Assembly: GCA_016839705.1 (NCBI GenBank)
Contig: JAEOTR010000053.1
Coordinates: forward strand, 37,878-101,877
Direction: 5' to 3'
DNA: 64,000 bases
From: Promethearchaeota archaeon
Lineage (GTDB): Archaea > Asgardarchaeota > Lokiarchaeia > Sigyniarchaeales > SOKP01
Part shown: piece after piece, positions 1 through 8,605 of the stretch
Numbering within the stretch: the stretch's first letter is position 1
How the letters are laid out: every line of letters begins with the position of its first letter
Program-made: the position numbers and the translations under genes
The notes under the pieces: model-generated
Seen by the model: the letters and a program-made list of their open reading frames with translations, nothing else
Told to the model about the DNA's origin: nothing
Database searches by the model: none

Positions 1-10
1 ATATATAATA

Positions 11-85
11 AGGCTCGTGGCCTAGTATGGATAGGGCGGCAGCCTCCTAAGCTGAAGATCGGGGGTTCAATTCCCCCCGAGCCTG
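11..85 (+). tRNA. tRNA-Arg (anticodon CCT)
   Basis: A full cloverleaf can be folded by eye. The acceptor stem AGGCTCG (11-17) pairs with CGAGCCT (78-84), with discriminator G at 85. A four-pair D stem and the loop CTCCTAA (44-50) place the anticodon CCT at 46-48, which reads AGG arginine codons. The T stem GGGGG/CCCCC encloses TTCAATT (66-72). The outermost anticodon-stem pair is a G-A mismatch (39 and 55). CCA is not encoded, as is usual in archaea. No intron is seen. It is convergent with the gene at 90-857, only four bases away. Confidence 0.93.
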
Positions 86-89
86 TTTA

Positions 90-857
90 TTACTCTTTCA
101 AAGGTTTAAAACTTTTCATCCAGGGGAAATTATCTCCCCAACTTTCAAACACATGCCCAAATCCTTCTTTTCTAAGAGCTTCCTCAGTAGTTCTTAGAAA
201 CCTCTGTTGAACTCTGTAATCAGCAGTATCTAAAATTTCCATTAGATTAGTCACAATTTCTTCCGCGGGTATAGGAAATTTGGTAAGAGGGAGCGATTTA
301 AGTTCCCATTTGAGATATTTATAGTATGGTCTTAATCTACCATGATGTATAGCAAAAATTACATTCAGGAACGCTGGTATAGAAAAAGCTGCTTCTAAAC
401 GGGCGGCTTCAATATTTCCATTGCGAATACATTTTAAAGAACGATAAAGATAATTGATATATGCATCTAATGATCCCGCTATGAATTTAGAAAGATGGTT
501 TTCAGGTATCTTTCCCTTTTCATTTATTAATTCCTGTATTTTACCGTTTTTATCAATTAAAGCTGTTAAATGAGAGAAACTATATCGATCAAAAGCTTCA
601 GCACTGCCCCAGTGAGCATAATTCTTAAATTCAGGAAAAGAAAATACAATTAGATCTACGCCGTTGTATTTTCGAAAAGGATATCTTTCTTTATACTCTG
701 AAACTACATTATCTTTTACAATAATATATGTATCGTAATCTGAATATTTAGTTTGAAAACCTTTACCTCTTGAGCCTCCTAAAAAAAATCCGATTATATT
801 TGGATCTGTTTTAGCTTCCTCATATATTTTTTCATAGACTTCTGATGGTGTATCCAT
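90..857 (-). CDS. nucleotidyltransferase-domain protein
   Basis: The N-terminal part has the polymerase-beta-like nucleotidyltransferase signature: GGSRG at about residues 27-31, followed by SDYD with two acidic residues (about 39-42) that should bind the metal. After about residue 120 the protein is mostly helical, as in kanamycin-nucleotidyltransferase-like or MNT-like proteins of 250-270 residues. Such enzymes transfer a nucleoside monophosphate to a small molecule or protein; the acceptor cannot be told here. No HEPN partner gene lies next to it, so a MNT/HEPN toxin pair is unlikely. It ends four bases from the tRNA gene and is divergent from the AOR operon. No clear ribosome binding site precedes the ATG. 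Confidence 0.75.
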   Translation of the reverse strand: MDTPSEVYEKIYEEAKTDPNIIGFFLGGSRGKGFQTKYSDYDTYIIVKDNVVSEYKERYPFRKYNGVDLIVFSFPEFKNYAHWGSAEAFDRYSFSHLTALIDKNGKIQELINEKGKIPENHLSKFIAGSLDAYINYLYRSLKCIRNGNIEAARLEAAFSIPAFLNVIFAIHHGRLRPYYKYLKWELKSLPLTKFPIPAEEIVTNLMEILDTADYRVQQRFLRTTEEALRKEGFGHVFESWGDNFPWMKSFKPLKE

Positions 858-939
858 TAAATAAACATTTTCTATTTTATTTATTGTTAGTAGACTAGAA
901 TTAGAAAAGCTTTATTACCCTTTTTAAAAATAGAAAATG

Positions 940-949
940 TATAAATAAT
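940..949 (+). promoter_or_regulatory. TATA box of the AOR operon
   Basis: TATAAATAAT lies about 45 bases before the chosen start of the AOR gene, in the divergent gap between it and the nucleotidyltransferase gene. Assigned by pattern and spacing only. Confidence 0.4.
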
Positions 950-982
950 AGTCAATCATAAACAAATAATGCTAAAAATATA

Positions 983-989
983 GAGGTGA
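983..989 (+). promoter_or_regulatory. ribosome binding site deciding the AOR start
   Basis: GAGGTGA matches the archaeal anti-Shine-Dalgarno complement. It contains the GTG at 986, so that GTG is probably not the start. The TTG at 995 sits at normal spacing downstream. Confidence 0.55.
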
Positions 990-994
990 AAAAT

Positions 995-2725
995 TTGCCA
1001 AGAAAAATATTAAGAGTAAATATGACTAATCTTGAGGCTAAATTCGAAGATTTACCGCAGGATTTTGCTGCTTTAGGTGGTCGGGGTATGACCTCAACTA
1101 TTGTTTCAAAAGAAGTACCTCCAACCTGTCATCCATTGCGAATTCATAATAAACTAGTAATCGCACCGGGAATTGTAACAGGTACTAGAGCTCCAACATC
1201 GGGTCGTCTCTCTTTAGGTGGAAAGTCTCCATTGACAGGAGGTATTAAAGAGGCTAATGCTGGAACAAGTTTTGCCCAAATGTTAGGAAGAATGCGTATT
1301 GGGGCAGTGATAATTGAAGGGAAACATGAAGGGGATGATTACTTTACTTTAAAAGTTACTAATGATAATGCTGAATTTCAAGATGCCAATAAATGGGTAG
1401 GGAAGGGCTTGTATGATACTTATAAAGCACTTTATAAAGAACATGGAGATAAAGTAGGAATTTGTGGTGTTGGGATCTCAGCAGAAGTGCTTGGAGCAAT
1501 GTCGGGAGTTTGTTTCAATGATCCCGAAGGTTTACCAAGTAGGTATGCTGGAAGAGGTGGTCTTGGTGCGGTAATGGCATCCAAAGGGTTAAAATTCATA
1601 ATAGTTGATGAGACTGGTGCTCCTGGCGTTGAAATAGCGAATAAGGAAATCTTTAGCCAAGGGATTAAAAAACTAAGTAATGCCCTCGGAGAACATCCAG
1701 TCACACAACCGAAAGGAGGACTTAATTCTTATGGTACTAGTGTCTTAGTTAATATTATAAACGAAGCTGGTGGGTTACCGCAAAGAAATTTTTCAAGTGG
1801 TCAAGATGAAAGAGCAGAACAAATATCTGGTGAGGTTAAAGCAGAAGAGATTAAGAAAAGAGGAGGTGTTCGACCTCATTTCTGTAGCCCCGGTTGTGTT
1901 ATTCAATGTTCCGAAGTATGGACAAAACCAGGAGGTAAAGATCCTGTTGGAGTTTTAGAGTATGAATCAGTATGGGCTTTAGGTGCTAATTGTGGGATTT
2001 ATGACTTAGATGTTATTGGTGAATTAAATCGAGCATGCAATGATTTAGGTTGTGATACAATCGAAGCAGGTGACACAATTGCAGTAGCCATGGAAGGAGG
2101 TCTTGCAAAATTTGGAGATGGAAAAGGAGCCTTAAAATTAATGGATGAAATTCGCAAGAAAACACCTACAGGAAGATTTTTATCTCAAGGGACTGAGATT
2201 ACAGGTAAAGTATTAGGTGTAACAAGAATTCCAACTGTTAAAGGGCAAGGATTACCCGCATATGATCCACGTGCTATTAAGGGAATCGGAGTAACTTACG
2301 CAACTACACCAATGGGAGCAGATCATACGGCAGGGTATGCAATAACTACGGAAATTATGGGTGTCGGAGGCAAAGTAGATCCAAGGGATCCTAAAAAAGC
2401 GGAGATTTCTCGTAATTTACAAATAGCTACAGCAGCAGTTGATGCTTCAGGTTATTGTTTATTTGTAGCTTTTGCGGTTTTAGATATACCAGAAGGACTA
2501 GTAGGTATTGTAGAGTCATTAAACGGTGTATTAGGAGCAAATTTGACTGTTGATGATGTCGGTGTTATTGGAAAACAAATCCTAGATATCGAATTAGACT
2601 TTAATAAAAGAGCAGGATTCACAGCAACTGATGATAGACTTCCAGAATTCTTTATGGAAGAAAAGCTTCCTCCTTTCGATGGAGTTTTTGATGTTACAGA
2701 TGACGATTTAGATAGTGTGTTTTAG
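995..2725 (+). CDS. aldehyde:ferredoxin oxidoreductase (tungsten, AOR family)
   Basis: This enzyme family oxidises aldehydes to carboxylic acids and passes electrons to ferredoxin, using a tungsten bis-pyranopterin centre and one [4Fe-4S] cluster in the cytosol. The start matches the family (PRKILRVN), followed by the N-terminal pterin-binding region with GGRGM and LSLGGKSPLTGG. Likely cluster ligands, numbered from GTG 986, are C300, C304 and C308 in CSPGCVIQC, with C491 in SGYCLF. The length, about 576 residues, is slightly under the usual 600 or so. I prefer TTG 995 because GAGGTGA at 983-989 is a ribosome binding site; GTG 986 would add three residues. Two MoaD/ThiS-like genes follow at once, which fits pterin cofactor supply. 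The exact substrate is unknown. Confidence 0.92.
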   Translation: MPRKILRVNMTNLEAKFEDLPQDFAALGGRGMTSTIVSKEVPPTCHPLRIHNKLVIAPGIVTGTRAPTSGRLSLGGKSPLTGGIKEANAGTSFAQMLGRMRIGAVIIEGKHEGDDYFTLKVTNDNAEFQDANKWVGKGLYDTYKALYKEHGDKVGICGVGISAEVLGAMSGVCFNDPEGLPSRYAGRGGLGAVMASKGLKFIIVDETGAPGVEIANKEIFSQGIKKLSNALGEHPVTQPKGGLNSYGTSVLVNIINEAGGLPQRNFSSGQDERAEQISGEVKAEEIKKRGGVRPHFCSPGCVIQCSEVWTKPGGKDPVGVLEYESVWALGANCGIYDLDVIGELNRACNDLGCDTIEAGDTIAVAMEGGLAKFGDGKGALKLMDEIRKKTPTGRFLSQGTEITGKVLGVTRIPTVKGQGLPAYDPRAIKGIGVTYATTPMGADHTAGYAITTEIMGVGGKVDPRDPKKAEISRNLQIATAAVDASGYCLFVAFAVLDIPEGLVGIVESLNGVLGANLTVDDVGVIGKQILDIELDFNKRAGFTATDDRLPEFFMEEKLPPFDGVFDVTDDDLDSVF

Positions 2726-2743
2726 TTTTTTAACCCAATAAAA

Positions 2744-3031
2744 ATGCCAATTCGTATAAAACTTTTCGGAGATCTAAGGAAAAAAGTTCAACCAGATATT
2801 AAAGGAAGTATGCCATTAAAATTTGACATTGAAGAAAATAGCATTGACAGAGTTTCTGATATATTGGAAAAATATAACATTGAAGAAAATGAGATTATTC
2901 ATATCTTTGTGAATGGGAGATATTCAGGGCTTACCAAAAAGGTGAAAAATGGAGATATCGTAGCTATTTTTCCAATAAATATGTCTGTTTTATATAAATG
3001 GTATTTTAACAGAGAAGAAGATGAAGAATAA
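2744..3031 (+). CDS. MoaD/ThiS-like beta-grasp protein lacking a GG tail
   Basis: A 95-residue protein with the beta-grasp pattern of MoaD/ThiS: IRIKLFGDLRKK at the start, a middle helix, then IFVNGRYSGLTKKVKNGDIVAIFP, the segment that normally leads to the C-terminal Gly-Gly. Here the chain does not end in GG but continues about 20 residues to an acidic tail (REEDEE). It therefore cannot act as a standard sulfur carrier unless processed, and may be a structural or regulatory relative. It starts 18 bases after the AOR gene, and its end overlaps the next gene by 11 bases, so the three are probably one operon. Assigned by eye from motif order. Confidence 0.7.
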   Translation: MPIRIKLFGDLRKKVQPDIKGSMPLKFDIEENSIDRVSDILEKYNIEENEIIHIFVNGRYSGLTKKVKNGDIVAIFPINMSVLYKWYFNREEDEE

Positions 3032-3266
3032 TAAAATTACTATTACCGTTAAATTTTTTGCAATGTTAAGAGATTATGGTCCAGCGAAGGAGACAATTAG
3101 TGTTCCTGTGAATAGCACTATTAAGTTGTTATTTAAAAAATATCAGATTCCTAAGGAAGCATGGAGAACAATAATACTTGTCAATGGGAGTCCGCATAAA
3201 GATCTAGAAACAATTCTTAATCATGGGGATATAATATCTATATTCCCACCAATTGGGGGAGGATAA
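3021..3266 (+). CDS. MoaD/ThiS-family sulfur carrier
   Basis: An 81-residue beta-grasp protein. It begins ITVKFFAMLRDYG, has VNG at about residue 54, then HGDIISIFPPIGGG at the very end. A C-terminal Gly-Gly is what MoaD and ThiS use as acyl-adenylate and thiocarboxylate carrier. Next to an AOR gene the natural reading is sulfur delivery for tungstopterin synthesis, although thiamin or tRNA thiolation cannot be excluded. It overlaps the preceding MoaD-like gene by 11 bases. No MoaE, MoeB or other pterin genes lie in the window, so its partners are elsewhere. Confidence 0.82.
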   Translation: MKNNKITITVKFFAMLRDYGPAKETISVPVNSTIKLLFKKYQIPKEAWRTIILVNGSPHKDLETILNHGDIISIFPPIGGG

Positions 3267-3288
3267 ATCTTCTACAAACGTAAATATC

Positions 3289-3355
3289 TTTTTTTTATTT
3301 TCTTTTTTTATAATAAATAAGTTTACCAATTTTTGTGTAATTTTTTTTTTTTTTT
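3289..3355 (+). terminator. T-rich terminator region after the AOR operon
   Basis: Three T runs on the plus strand, of 8, 7 and 15 bases, lie within 90 bases of the last stop codon of the operon. Oligo-U tracts are the usual intrinsic termination signal in archaea. No hairpin is needed or seen. Confidence 0.5.
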
Positions 3356-3540
3356 AATAATATTATAGTTGGAATGTGGTATTCAGCAGATTCTAAGCCT
3401 AGTTTATGAAAAACTTTTTGGATTGTTGTACGTGCGGTGATTACGAACAATAGGAGTGATTTTATAGATTATTAAACGAAATATAAAATAAAGATTGTGA
3501 TACTACTTATTAAAATAAATTTAATTATTAAAAATTTAAA

Positions 3541-3545
3541 GTGAT
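3541..3545 (+). promoter_or_regulatory. ribosome binding site deciding the kinase start
   Basis: GTGAT matches part of the archaeal GGAGGTGAT consensus and lies 7 bases before ATG 3553. The GTG within it would otherwise look like a start codon. Confidence 0.4.
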
Positions 3546-3552
3546 ATTATAT

Positions 3553-6500
3553 ATGACTTTAGTAGAAAAGAAGCTTAGAGAATCTGAAGAAAAATACAGA
3601 ACTCTGACAGAACAATCTTTCTTGGGTATTTCGATTTTACAGGATGATATAATTCAATATGTAAATAACCAACTTGTAAATTTATTTGGATATACAGTAG
3701 AAGAGATTATGGCATGGGAAAAAGGGGGTTTTCTTAATATTATATATCCTGAGGATAGAAAATTAGTAGCTGAGCAGGCTAGAAAAAAACAAGCGGGTGA
3801 ATCAGATATTCTTAATAAATATCAATTTAGAGGGATAAAGAAAAATGGGGATATTTTATGGTTAGAAGTATTCTCAAAAAGTATTAATTATAGGGGTAGA
3901 CCCGCAGATTTTGTCACAATTCACGATATAACTGATAAAAAAATATCTGAGCAAAAAATTAAAGAATCTGAGGAAAAATACCGTTCTATCTTTGAAAACA
4001 TGACTGAAGGATTTGCTTATCATAAAGTAATTGTAGATGAAAATAACAAACCAATCGATTACAAATATTTAGAAGTCAATCCTGCTTTCGAAAGACTCAC
4101 AGGCTTAAAAGCAGAGCAAATGATTGGGAAAAAAGTGACTGAAATATTACCTGGAACTGAGAATGATCCTGCGGATTGGATTGGTAGATTTGGTAATGTA
4201 GGTCTTACGGGAGTCCCTTTAGAAGTTGAAGATTATTCAGAAGCTATAGATAAATGGTTTAAAGTTTCAGGATATTCTCCTCAAAAAGGATATTTTGCTG
4301 TAACTTTTTCAGATATTACTGAACAAAAAAAAGCAGAAATAATGATAGCAGAATCCGAGGAGAAATATCGTAATTTATTTAATAATGCTCCCTATGCAAT
4401 TGTTCTTTTCAATATTGAAGGAACCATTCTTGACTGTAATGAAGCTTCTAATTTAATAACAGGGTATTCTAAAGAGGATCTAATTGGTAAAAATTTTAGA
4501 GACATTAATTTCTATGTTGATATAAACTCTGCTAATATCGAAGTAAGGGAAGATAAAGTTAAAGATGGTGAAATCCCTAAAACTAGAGATGTTTTGCTGC
4601 ATAAAAAAGATGGAAGTCAGTTTTGGGCTAGATCAAATATTGAATTTGTCCACCTGAGAGATGAAACTTATGTTCAAGCAATTATCCAAGATGTTTCAGA
4701 ACAAAAAGAATCTCAAATAAAATTAAAAGAATCAGAATCTAAGTTTAGAACTATCTTTGAAGCGATTCCAGATTTATATTTTCTTGTGTCAAGTGACGCA
4801 ACAATACTAGAGTATAGAGGGAAAGAACAAGATTTATATCTTAGTCCGGAAGAATTTATGGGGAAAAAAGTAATAAATCTTTTACCACCTAATCTCGGTA
4901 AAAATATGGTAGAATTGATCAAAAAGACTTTAATGACACAGCAATCTCAAAGTCTAGAATATGAATTAGAAATAGATAATAAACCACATTTCTACGAAGC
5001 AAGATATTTTTATATGTCTAAAGATAAAGTCTCTATTTTTATCCGAGATATTACTGATCGTAAATATATAGAACAACAGATTTCTGATTTAGCAAAGTTT
5101 CCCTCAGAAAATCCAAATCCTGTATTAAGAGTGAATAAAGAAAAAATTATCTATATTAATAAAGCAGGTCGAGATTTGTTTGATTTAACTGAAGGCAGTA
5201 AAATTCCAAATTTCTTAGAAGTAGTTTTAGTTAGAGTATTTGATGAAAATACAACGAAAATTTTGGAAATTGAGTTTGGTGACAAAAATTATTTGTTTAA
5301 CATTACACCAATACTGCAAGAAGGATATGCTAATATATATGGAGGAGATATTACAGAAAGAAAAAAGTCAGAGATTGCTCTTAATTTAGAAAAAAAATTT
5401 GCTGATGATATATTAAATTCTTCAATGGATACTGTATTCGTCTTTAATCCAGAAAATGGGAAAGCAATTAGATGGAACAACGTATTCAAAGAAGTTAGTG
5501 GTTATAGCAACGAAGAAATTGCTTCAATAAAAGCCCCCGATTCATATTATAATGAGGATGACTTAAAACGTGCTTCAGAAGCAATTAAGAATGTTCTAGA
5601 AAAAGGAAAATTCAAAGTTGAAATATCATTTCAAACTAAAGATGGGAGAAGTATTCCTTACGAGTATAGAGGAACAACACTTAAAAATTCTTCTGGGGAT
5701 ACGCTTATTGTTTCTGTAGGGAGAGATATTTCTGAAAGGAAGATTGCAGAGGAAAAAATAAAAGATTCCGAACTGAAATTCCGAGATCTCTATGAAGAAG
5801 CTCCCATTGCTTATTTCTCAATAGGGACAGACAAATCAATTTTGAGAGTTAATAACGCCGCAGAAAGACTTCTAGGTTATACGAAAGATGAATTATTGAA
5901 AATGAAAATCTTTGATTTATATCCTGATACAGATTATGGATTAAAATTAGCTAAAGAATTATTTTCACAATTTATAGCTGGGGAATCCATTAAAGATGTA
6001 GAACTTCAAATGACACATAAGGAAGGGAATCCTATTTGGATAAGTTTATCTGTAAAACCTATCTTCGATCTAGAAGGAAATGTTATTGAATCTCGCTCAA
6101 TGGTTTTAGACATCACAGAACGTAAAAGGGCTGAGGAAGCTTTAAAATTATCAGAAAGTAATTATAGAGAGGCTTTTGATCGTGCTAATTTTTATAAAGA
6201 CCTTTTTGGTCATGATATGAATAACATTCTTCAAGTGGTTAATTCTTCCGCAGAACTCATTTCTTATCAATTAGGAGATTCTGAAAAATCAAATGACATT
6301 GCAAATATTACAGAGATAATAAAGAAACAAGTAGAGCGTGGATCAAAATTAGTATCAAACGTACGAACTCTCTCAGAACTCGAAGAGAAAAAAATTATTA
6401 CCCGTAAAGTCCAGATTAAAGAATATTTGAATTATTCAATAGAGTTTGTCAAAAAAGCATACGAAGAGAGAAATTTAAGGATTTCAGTTGAAGGAATAGA

Positions 6501-6873
6501 TGATAACTATTTTACCAAGGCGAATGAATTACTTCAAGATGTTTTTGAAAATGTATTAATTAATGGGATAAAATACAATGAAAACTCTGAGATTGACATT
6601 TCAATTAAAGCATCAAAGCAAATAGTGGATGAGAAGGATTTTATTAAAATTGAATTCATGGATAACGGCATCGGTGTTGTTGATGATAGAAAAGAGGTGA
6701 TTTTTATGAGTGGAAACAGGGAACTTAAGGGATCAAAAGGCATGGGGCTAGGTCTTTCTTTAGTAAGTAAAATACTTCAAATATTCAAGGGTAAAATTTG
6801 GGTTGAGGATAAAATCAAAGGAGATTATATTAAGGGAAGTAACTTCATTATAATATTACCAGGAGCAAAATAA
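3553..6873 (+). CDS. multi-PAS sensor histidine kinase
   Basis: A cytosolic sensor kinase of about 1,106 residues with no membrane segment. Seven PAS-like units run in order, at about 10-130, 140-260, 268-392, 396-512, 515-605 (the shortest), 612-740 and 745-865. Most open with a SE-K(Y/F)R helix and close with a D-I-(S/T)-(E/D)-(Q/R)-K linker. A HisKA-like segment follows with the presumed phospho-acceptor in LFGHDMNN (H891 counted from GTG 3541). The HATPase has the N box around FENVLINGIKYN, then DNGIGV and GMGLGLSLV. It should autophosphorylate in response to ligands or redox state. No response regulator is adjacent, so the output is unknown. The start at ATG 3553 is preferred because GTGAT at 3541 looks like a ribosome binding site. 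Confidence 0.92.
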   Translation: MTLVEKKLRESEEKYRTLTEQSFLGISILQDDIIQYVNNQLVNLFGYTVEEIMAWEKGGFLNIIYPEDRKLVAEQARKKQAGESDILNKYQFRGIKKNGDILWLEVFSKSINYRGRPADFVTIHDITDKKISEQKIKESEEKYRSIFENMTEGFAYHKVIVDENNKPIDYKYLEVNPAFERLTGLKAEQMIGKKVTEILPGTENDPADWIGRFGNVGLTGVPLEVEDYSEAIDKWFKVSGYSPQKGYFAVTFSDITEQKKAEIMIAESEEKYRNLFNNAPYAIVLFNIEGTILDCNEASNLITGYSKEDLIGKNFRDINFYVDINSANIEVREDKVKDGEIPKTRDVLLHKKDGSQFWARSNIEFVHLRDETYVQAIIQDVSEQKESQIKLKESESKFRTIFEAIPDLYFLVSSDATILEYRGKEQDLYLSPEEFMGKKVINLLPPNLGKNMVELIKKTLMTQQSQSLEYELEIDNKPHFYEARYFYMSKDKVSIFIRDITDRKYIEQQISDLAKFPSENPNPVLRVNKEKIIYINKAGRDLFDLTEGSKIPNFLEVVLVRVFDENTTKILEIEFGDKNYLFNITPILQEGYANIYGGDITERKKSEIALNLEKKFADDILNSSMDTVFVFNPENGKAIRWNNVFKEVSGYSNEEIASIKAPDSYYNEDDLKRASEAIKNVLEKGKFKVEISFQTKDGRSIPYEYRGTTLKNSSGDTLIVSVGRDISERKIAEEKIKDSELKFRDLYEEAPIAYFSIGTDKSILRVNNAAERLLGYTKDELLKMKIFDLYPDTDYGLKLAKELFSQFIAGESIKDVELQMTHKEGNPIWISLSVKPIFDLEGNVIESRSMVLDITERKRAEEALKLSESNYREAFDRANFYKDLFGHDMNNILQVVNSSAELISYQLGDSEKSNDIANITEIIKKQVERGSKLVSNVRTLSELEEKKIITRKVQIKEYLNYSIEFVKKAYEERNLRISVEGIDDNYFTKANELLQDVFENVLINGIKYNENSEIDISIKASKQIVDEKDFIKIEFMDNGIGVVDDRKEVIFMSGNRELKGSKGMGLGLSLVSKILQIFKGKIWVEDKIKGDYIKGSNFIIILPGAK

Positions 6874-6919
6874 TTTATTGATTCTTTACTAATCAAACTT
6901 ACATCAGTTTGATTACAAA

Positions 6920-7741
6920 TTAGCGATTTTTGGTAAACCAGTCGATTGCAAAATCAACAATTTCTCGTTGTGAAATTAATCGAGCTTCCGCTATACCAAC
7001 TTTCCCTGGTATATAGTTGATTTCTGACTCAAAATCTATTCCAAGTCGTTCAAAATCATCGCTATTATGGTCTAGATCTTCATATTCTACCCATCGTCTT
7101 TTCTTTTTTATTTTCATCGAAGATCCATTTAGAATATTCTTTTTGCCTGAGAATTCACTTCGATACTCTGCAAGATGTAACGACGTATTGTTATAATGAT
7201 TAACACCTATCAATAAGATTTTTCCATCCAAATCATAAATTCGAGCAAGAGGAGAATGTTCACCCAACCCCGATGTTATTTTATGATCCTTAATAATAAA
7301 TTTTGCATATTTACCCCAAGCAGCAAAAGATAAGGAAGGATGAGCACTTCGTATAACTTTAGGCCATTTTCTAAAAGTTTCTACGACGATACCCATCTCG
7401 CGTGTAGGAGTTATTTTTGGTTGATAACCAGGCATCTCATTTTTAATAAGATCCCACCACTTTTCAGGTACAGGTGGGTTTTTCCATTTAGTTGGATCTG
7501 AATTATCAGACGAAAAAGTAGGCATTATTAATGTACCGCGTGAAGTAAGTAGTTCCATTAAAGCTTGTACTACAGACACAGGTCCGCCAACTGTCCAGCC
7601 TATTTCAGCTAAAGAACTATGCATGATAATAACTGATCCCGCTGTAATACCAAGTGTTTTAAAATCATTTTTTAATGTAGTTATCGTATTAGGGGACGCT
7701 GTCTCTTTAACAACCTCTCCTTCAGATCTCTTTATTTTCAT
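6920..7741 (-). CDS. AAC(3)-family N-acetyltransferase
   Basis: A 273-residue member of the aminoglycoside 3-N-acetyltransferase fold. Family marks are IIMHSSLAEIGW near residue 40, a GTLIMPTF strand, the segment TPTREMGIV with RSAHPSLSFAAWG further on, and GEHSPLARIYDLDGKILLIGV. The HPSLSF and EHSPL regions hold the expected active-site His and acetyl-CoA contacts. In archaea these proteins often act on unknown amines; the name does not imply drug resistance. It is convergent with the histidine kinase and stands alone. Start ATG 7741 is AT-rich upstream with no obvious ribosome binding site. Confidence 0.85.
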   Translation of the reverse strand: MKIKRSEGEVVKETASPNTITTLKNDFKTLGITAGSVIIMHSSLAEIGWTVGGPVSVVQALMELLTSRGTLIMPTFSSDNSDPTKWKNPPVPEKWWDLIKNEMPGYQPKITPTREMGIVVETFRKWPKVIRSAHPSLSFAAWGKYAKFIIKDHKITSGLGEHSPLARIYDLDGKILLIGVNHYNNTSLHLAEYRSEFSGKKNILNGSSMKIKKKRRWVEYEDLDHNSDDFERLGIDFESEINYIPGKVGIAEARLISQREIVDFAIDWFTKNR

Positions 7742-7951
7742 TAAACAAAATAAATTTTTAGAAATTAAAAAATTTATGAATAGATAGTATTCTCTCTGAA
7801 GTTTTAATGAACTCAGAAAAAAATCGAATAAAATTAGTAAAAAAAAATATTCCTAAAACCTATTTGAAATATAATACTTTTTATTTTAAAAGTTTCAGTA
7901 GATATATTTGTTGTTAGTACATAAGTACGACAAGTTTTTAGAATTTTTTAT

Positions 7952-7970
7952 AAAAAAAAAGAAAATAAAT
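7952..7970 (-). terminator. oligo-U terminator after the histone gene
   Basis: On the minus strand the sequence reads TTTATTTTC followed by nine T, starting about 25 bases after the histone stop codon. Confidence 0.4.
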
Positions 7971-7995
7971 TAAAATTAACGATTCTTGAGGTATT

Positions 7996-8208
7996 TTATA
8001 CTATTTTCATTGCCAAGTCCATATCATCAAGAGTTAATTTTTTCCTTCCAGCGTGTCGGGTCATCTCAAGAGCTTTGTTAGTCATGCCTTTTGCTAATTT
8101 CTCTAAATAGTCAATTAAGGCATCTACCGCATCTCGAGCAACCATTTCAGCGCCATTATCTTTCATTAGCTTTCGAACTGGACTCCAAGCAAAAACTTTT
8201 TTTGCCAT
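7996..8208 (-). CDS. archaeal histone
   Basis: A 70-residue histone-fold protein, the usual length for HMf-type archaeal histones, with no tail. It shows the family pattern: PVRKLMKDNGAEMVARDAVDALIDYLEKL for helices 1 and 2, then GRKKLTLDDMDLAMKIV with the conserved K-LT-DD loop and third helix. It would dimerise and wrap DNA. A strong ribosome binding site, GGAGG, lies just before the ATG. A possible minus-strand TATA element lies near 8295-8305. No second histone gene is in the window. Confidence 0.95.
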   Translation of the reverse strand: MAKKVFAWSPVRKLMKDNGAEMVARDAVDALIDYLEKLAKGMTNKALEMTRHAGRKKLTLDDMDLAMKIV

Positions 8209-8294
8209 TTTTTATTCCTCCACTTTTTATTTTTAATAATATACTAGGTTTTTTTATTTTAACAAAATACTTCTTTAAGTTATATTACTTATTT

Positions 8295-8305
8295 TAAATA
8301 TATAA
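8295..8305 (-). promoter_or_regulatory. possible TATA box of the histone gene
   Basis: On the minus strand TTATATATTTA lies about 90 bases before the histone ATG, implying a leader of about 60 bases. The gap 8209-8511 is AT-rich and otherwise holds only this, the histone ribosome binding site and a doubtful short reading frame. Confidence 0.3.
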
Positions 8306-8371
8306 GGATTACGGTAGATAATCGATACAATATGTTTGGGTTAATAATTTCATCCCATCGACAAAATACCG

Positions 8372-8605
8372 ATGTCTGAGAAGAAAATCGAGAGATATAC
8401 TTCTGAGCTATTAGAACTAAGATCTTTTTTTATTATTGAAATCGAGGTCAAAATAAGAACATGCATCTTAATCCTTGACCAATTCTATCAGAAAAAGAAA
8501 ATAAAACGTTTTTATTTTAAATATTTGCGCATTATTAAAAGATTCTCAAATTCTTTATGGATAGTGAATCCTTCAGATTTATATAGTGATATAGGGCCAC
8601 GGTAA
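8372..8605 (+). CDS. doubtful short protein
   Basis: A 77-codon frame starting ATG TCT GAG AAG. The first 40 or so residues have a plausible charged and amphipathic make-up, but no family is recognised. The last 94 bases lie antisense to the 3' end of the GNAT gene at 8512-9084, where the codons are dictated by the other strand. No ribosome binding site is seen. It may be a decayed gene start or chance. Confidence 0.2.
   Translation: MSEKKIERYTSELLELRSFFIIEIEVKIRTCILILDQFYQKKKIKRFYFKYLRIIKRFSNSLWIVNPSDLYSDIGPR

Noticed and set aside
1432..1704. Minus-strand 90-codon frame inside the AOR gene
   Set aside because: It lies fully within a well-supported gene and has no family match or start signals.
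3356..3540. Possible C/D box small RNA in the gap before the histidine kinase gene
   Set aside because: GTGATTA resembles box C only loosely and no matching box D at proper spacing was found.
7908..7936. Imperfect hairpin (TTGTTAGTAC / GTACGACAAG) followed by five T on the plus strand
   Set aside because: No plus-strand gene ends here and the stem has a mismatch with a bulge; in AT-rich DNA this is weak evidence for a terminator or small RNA.
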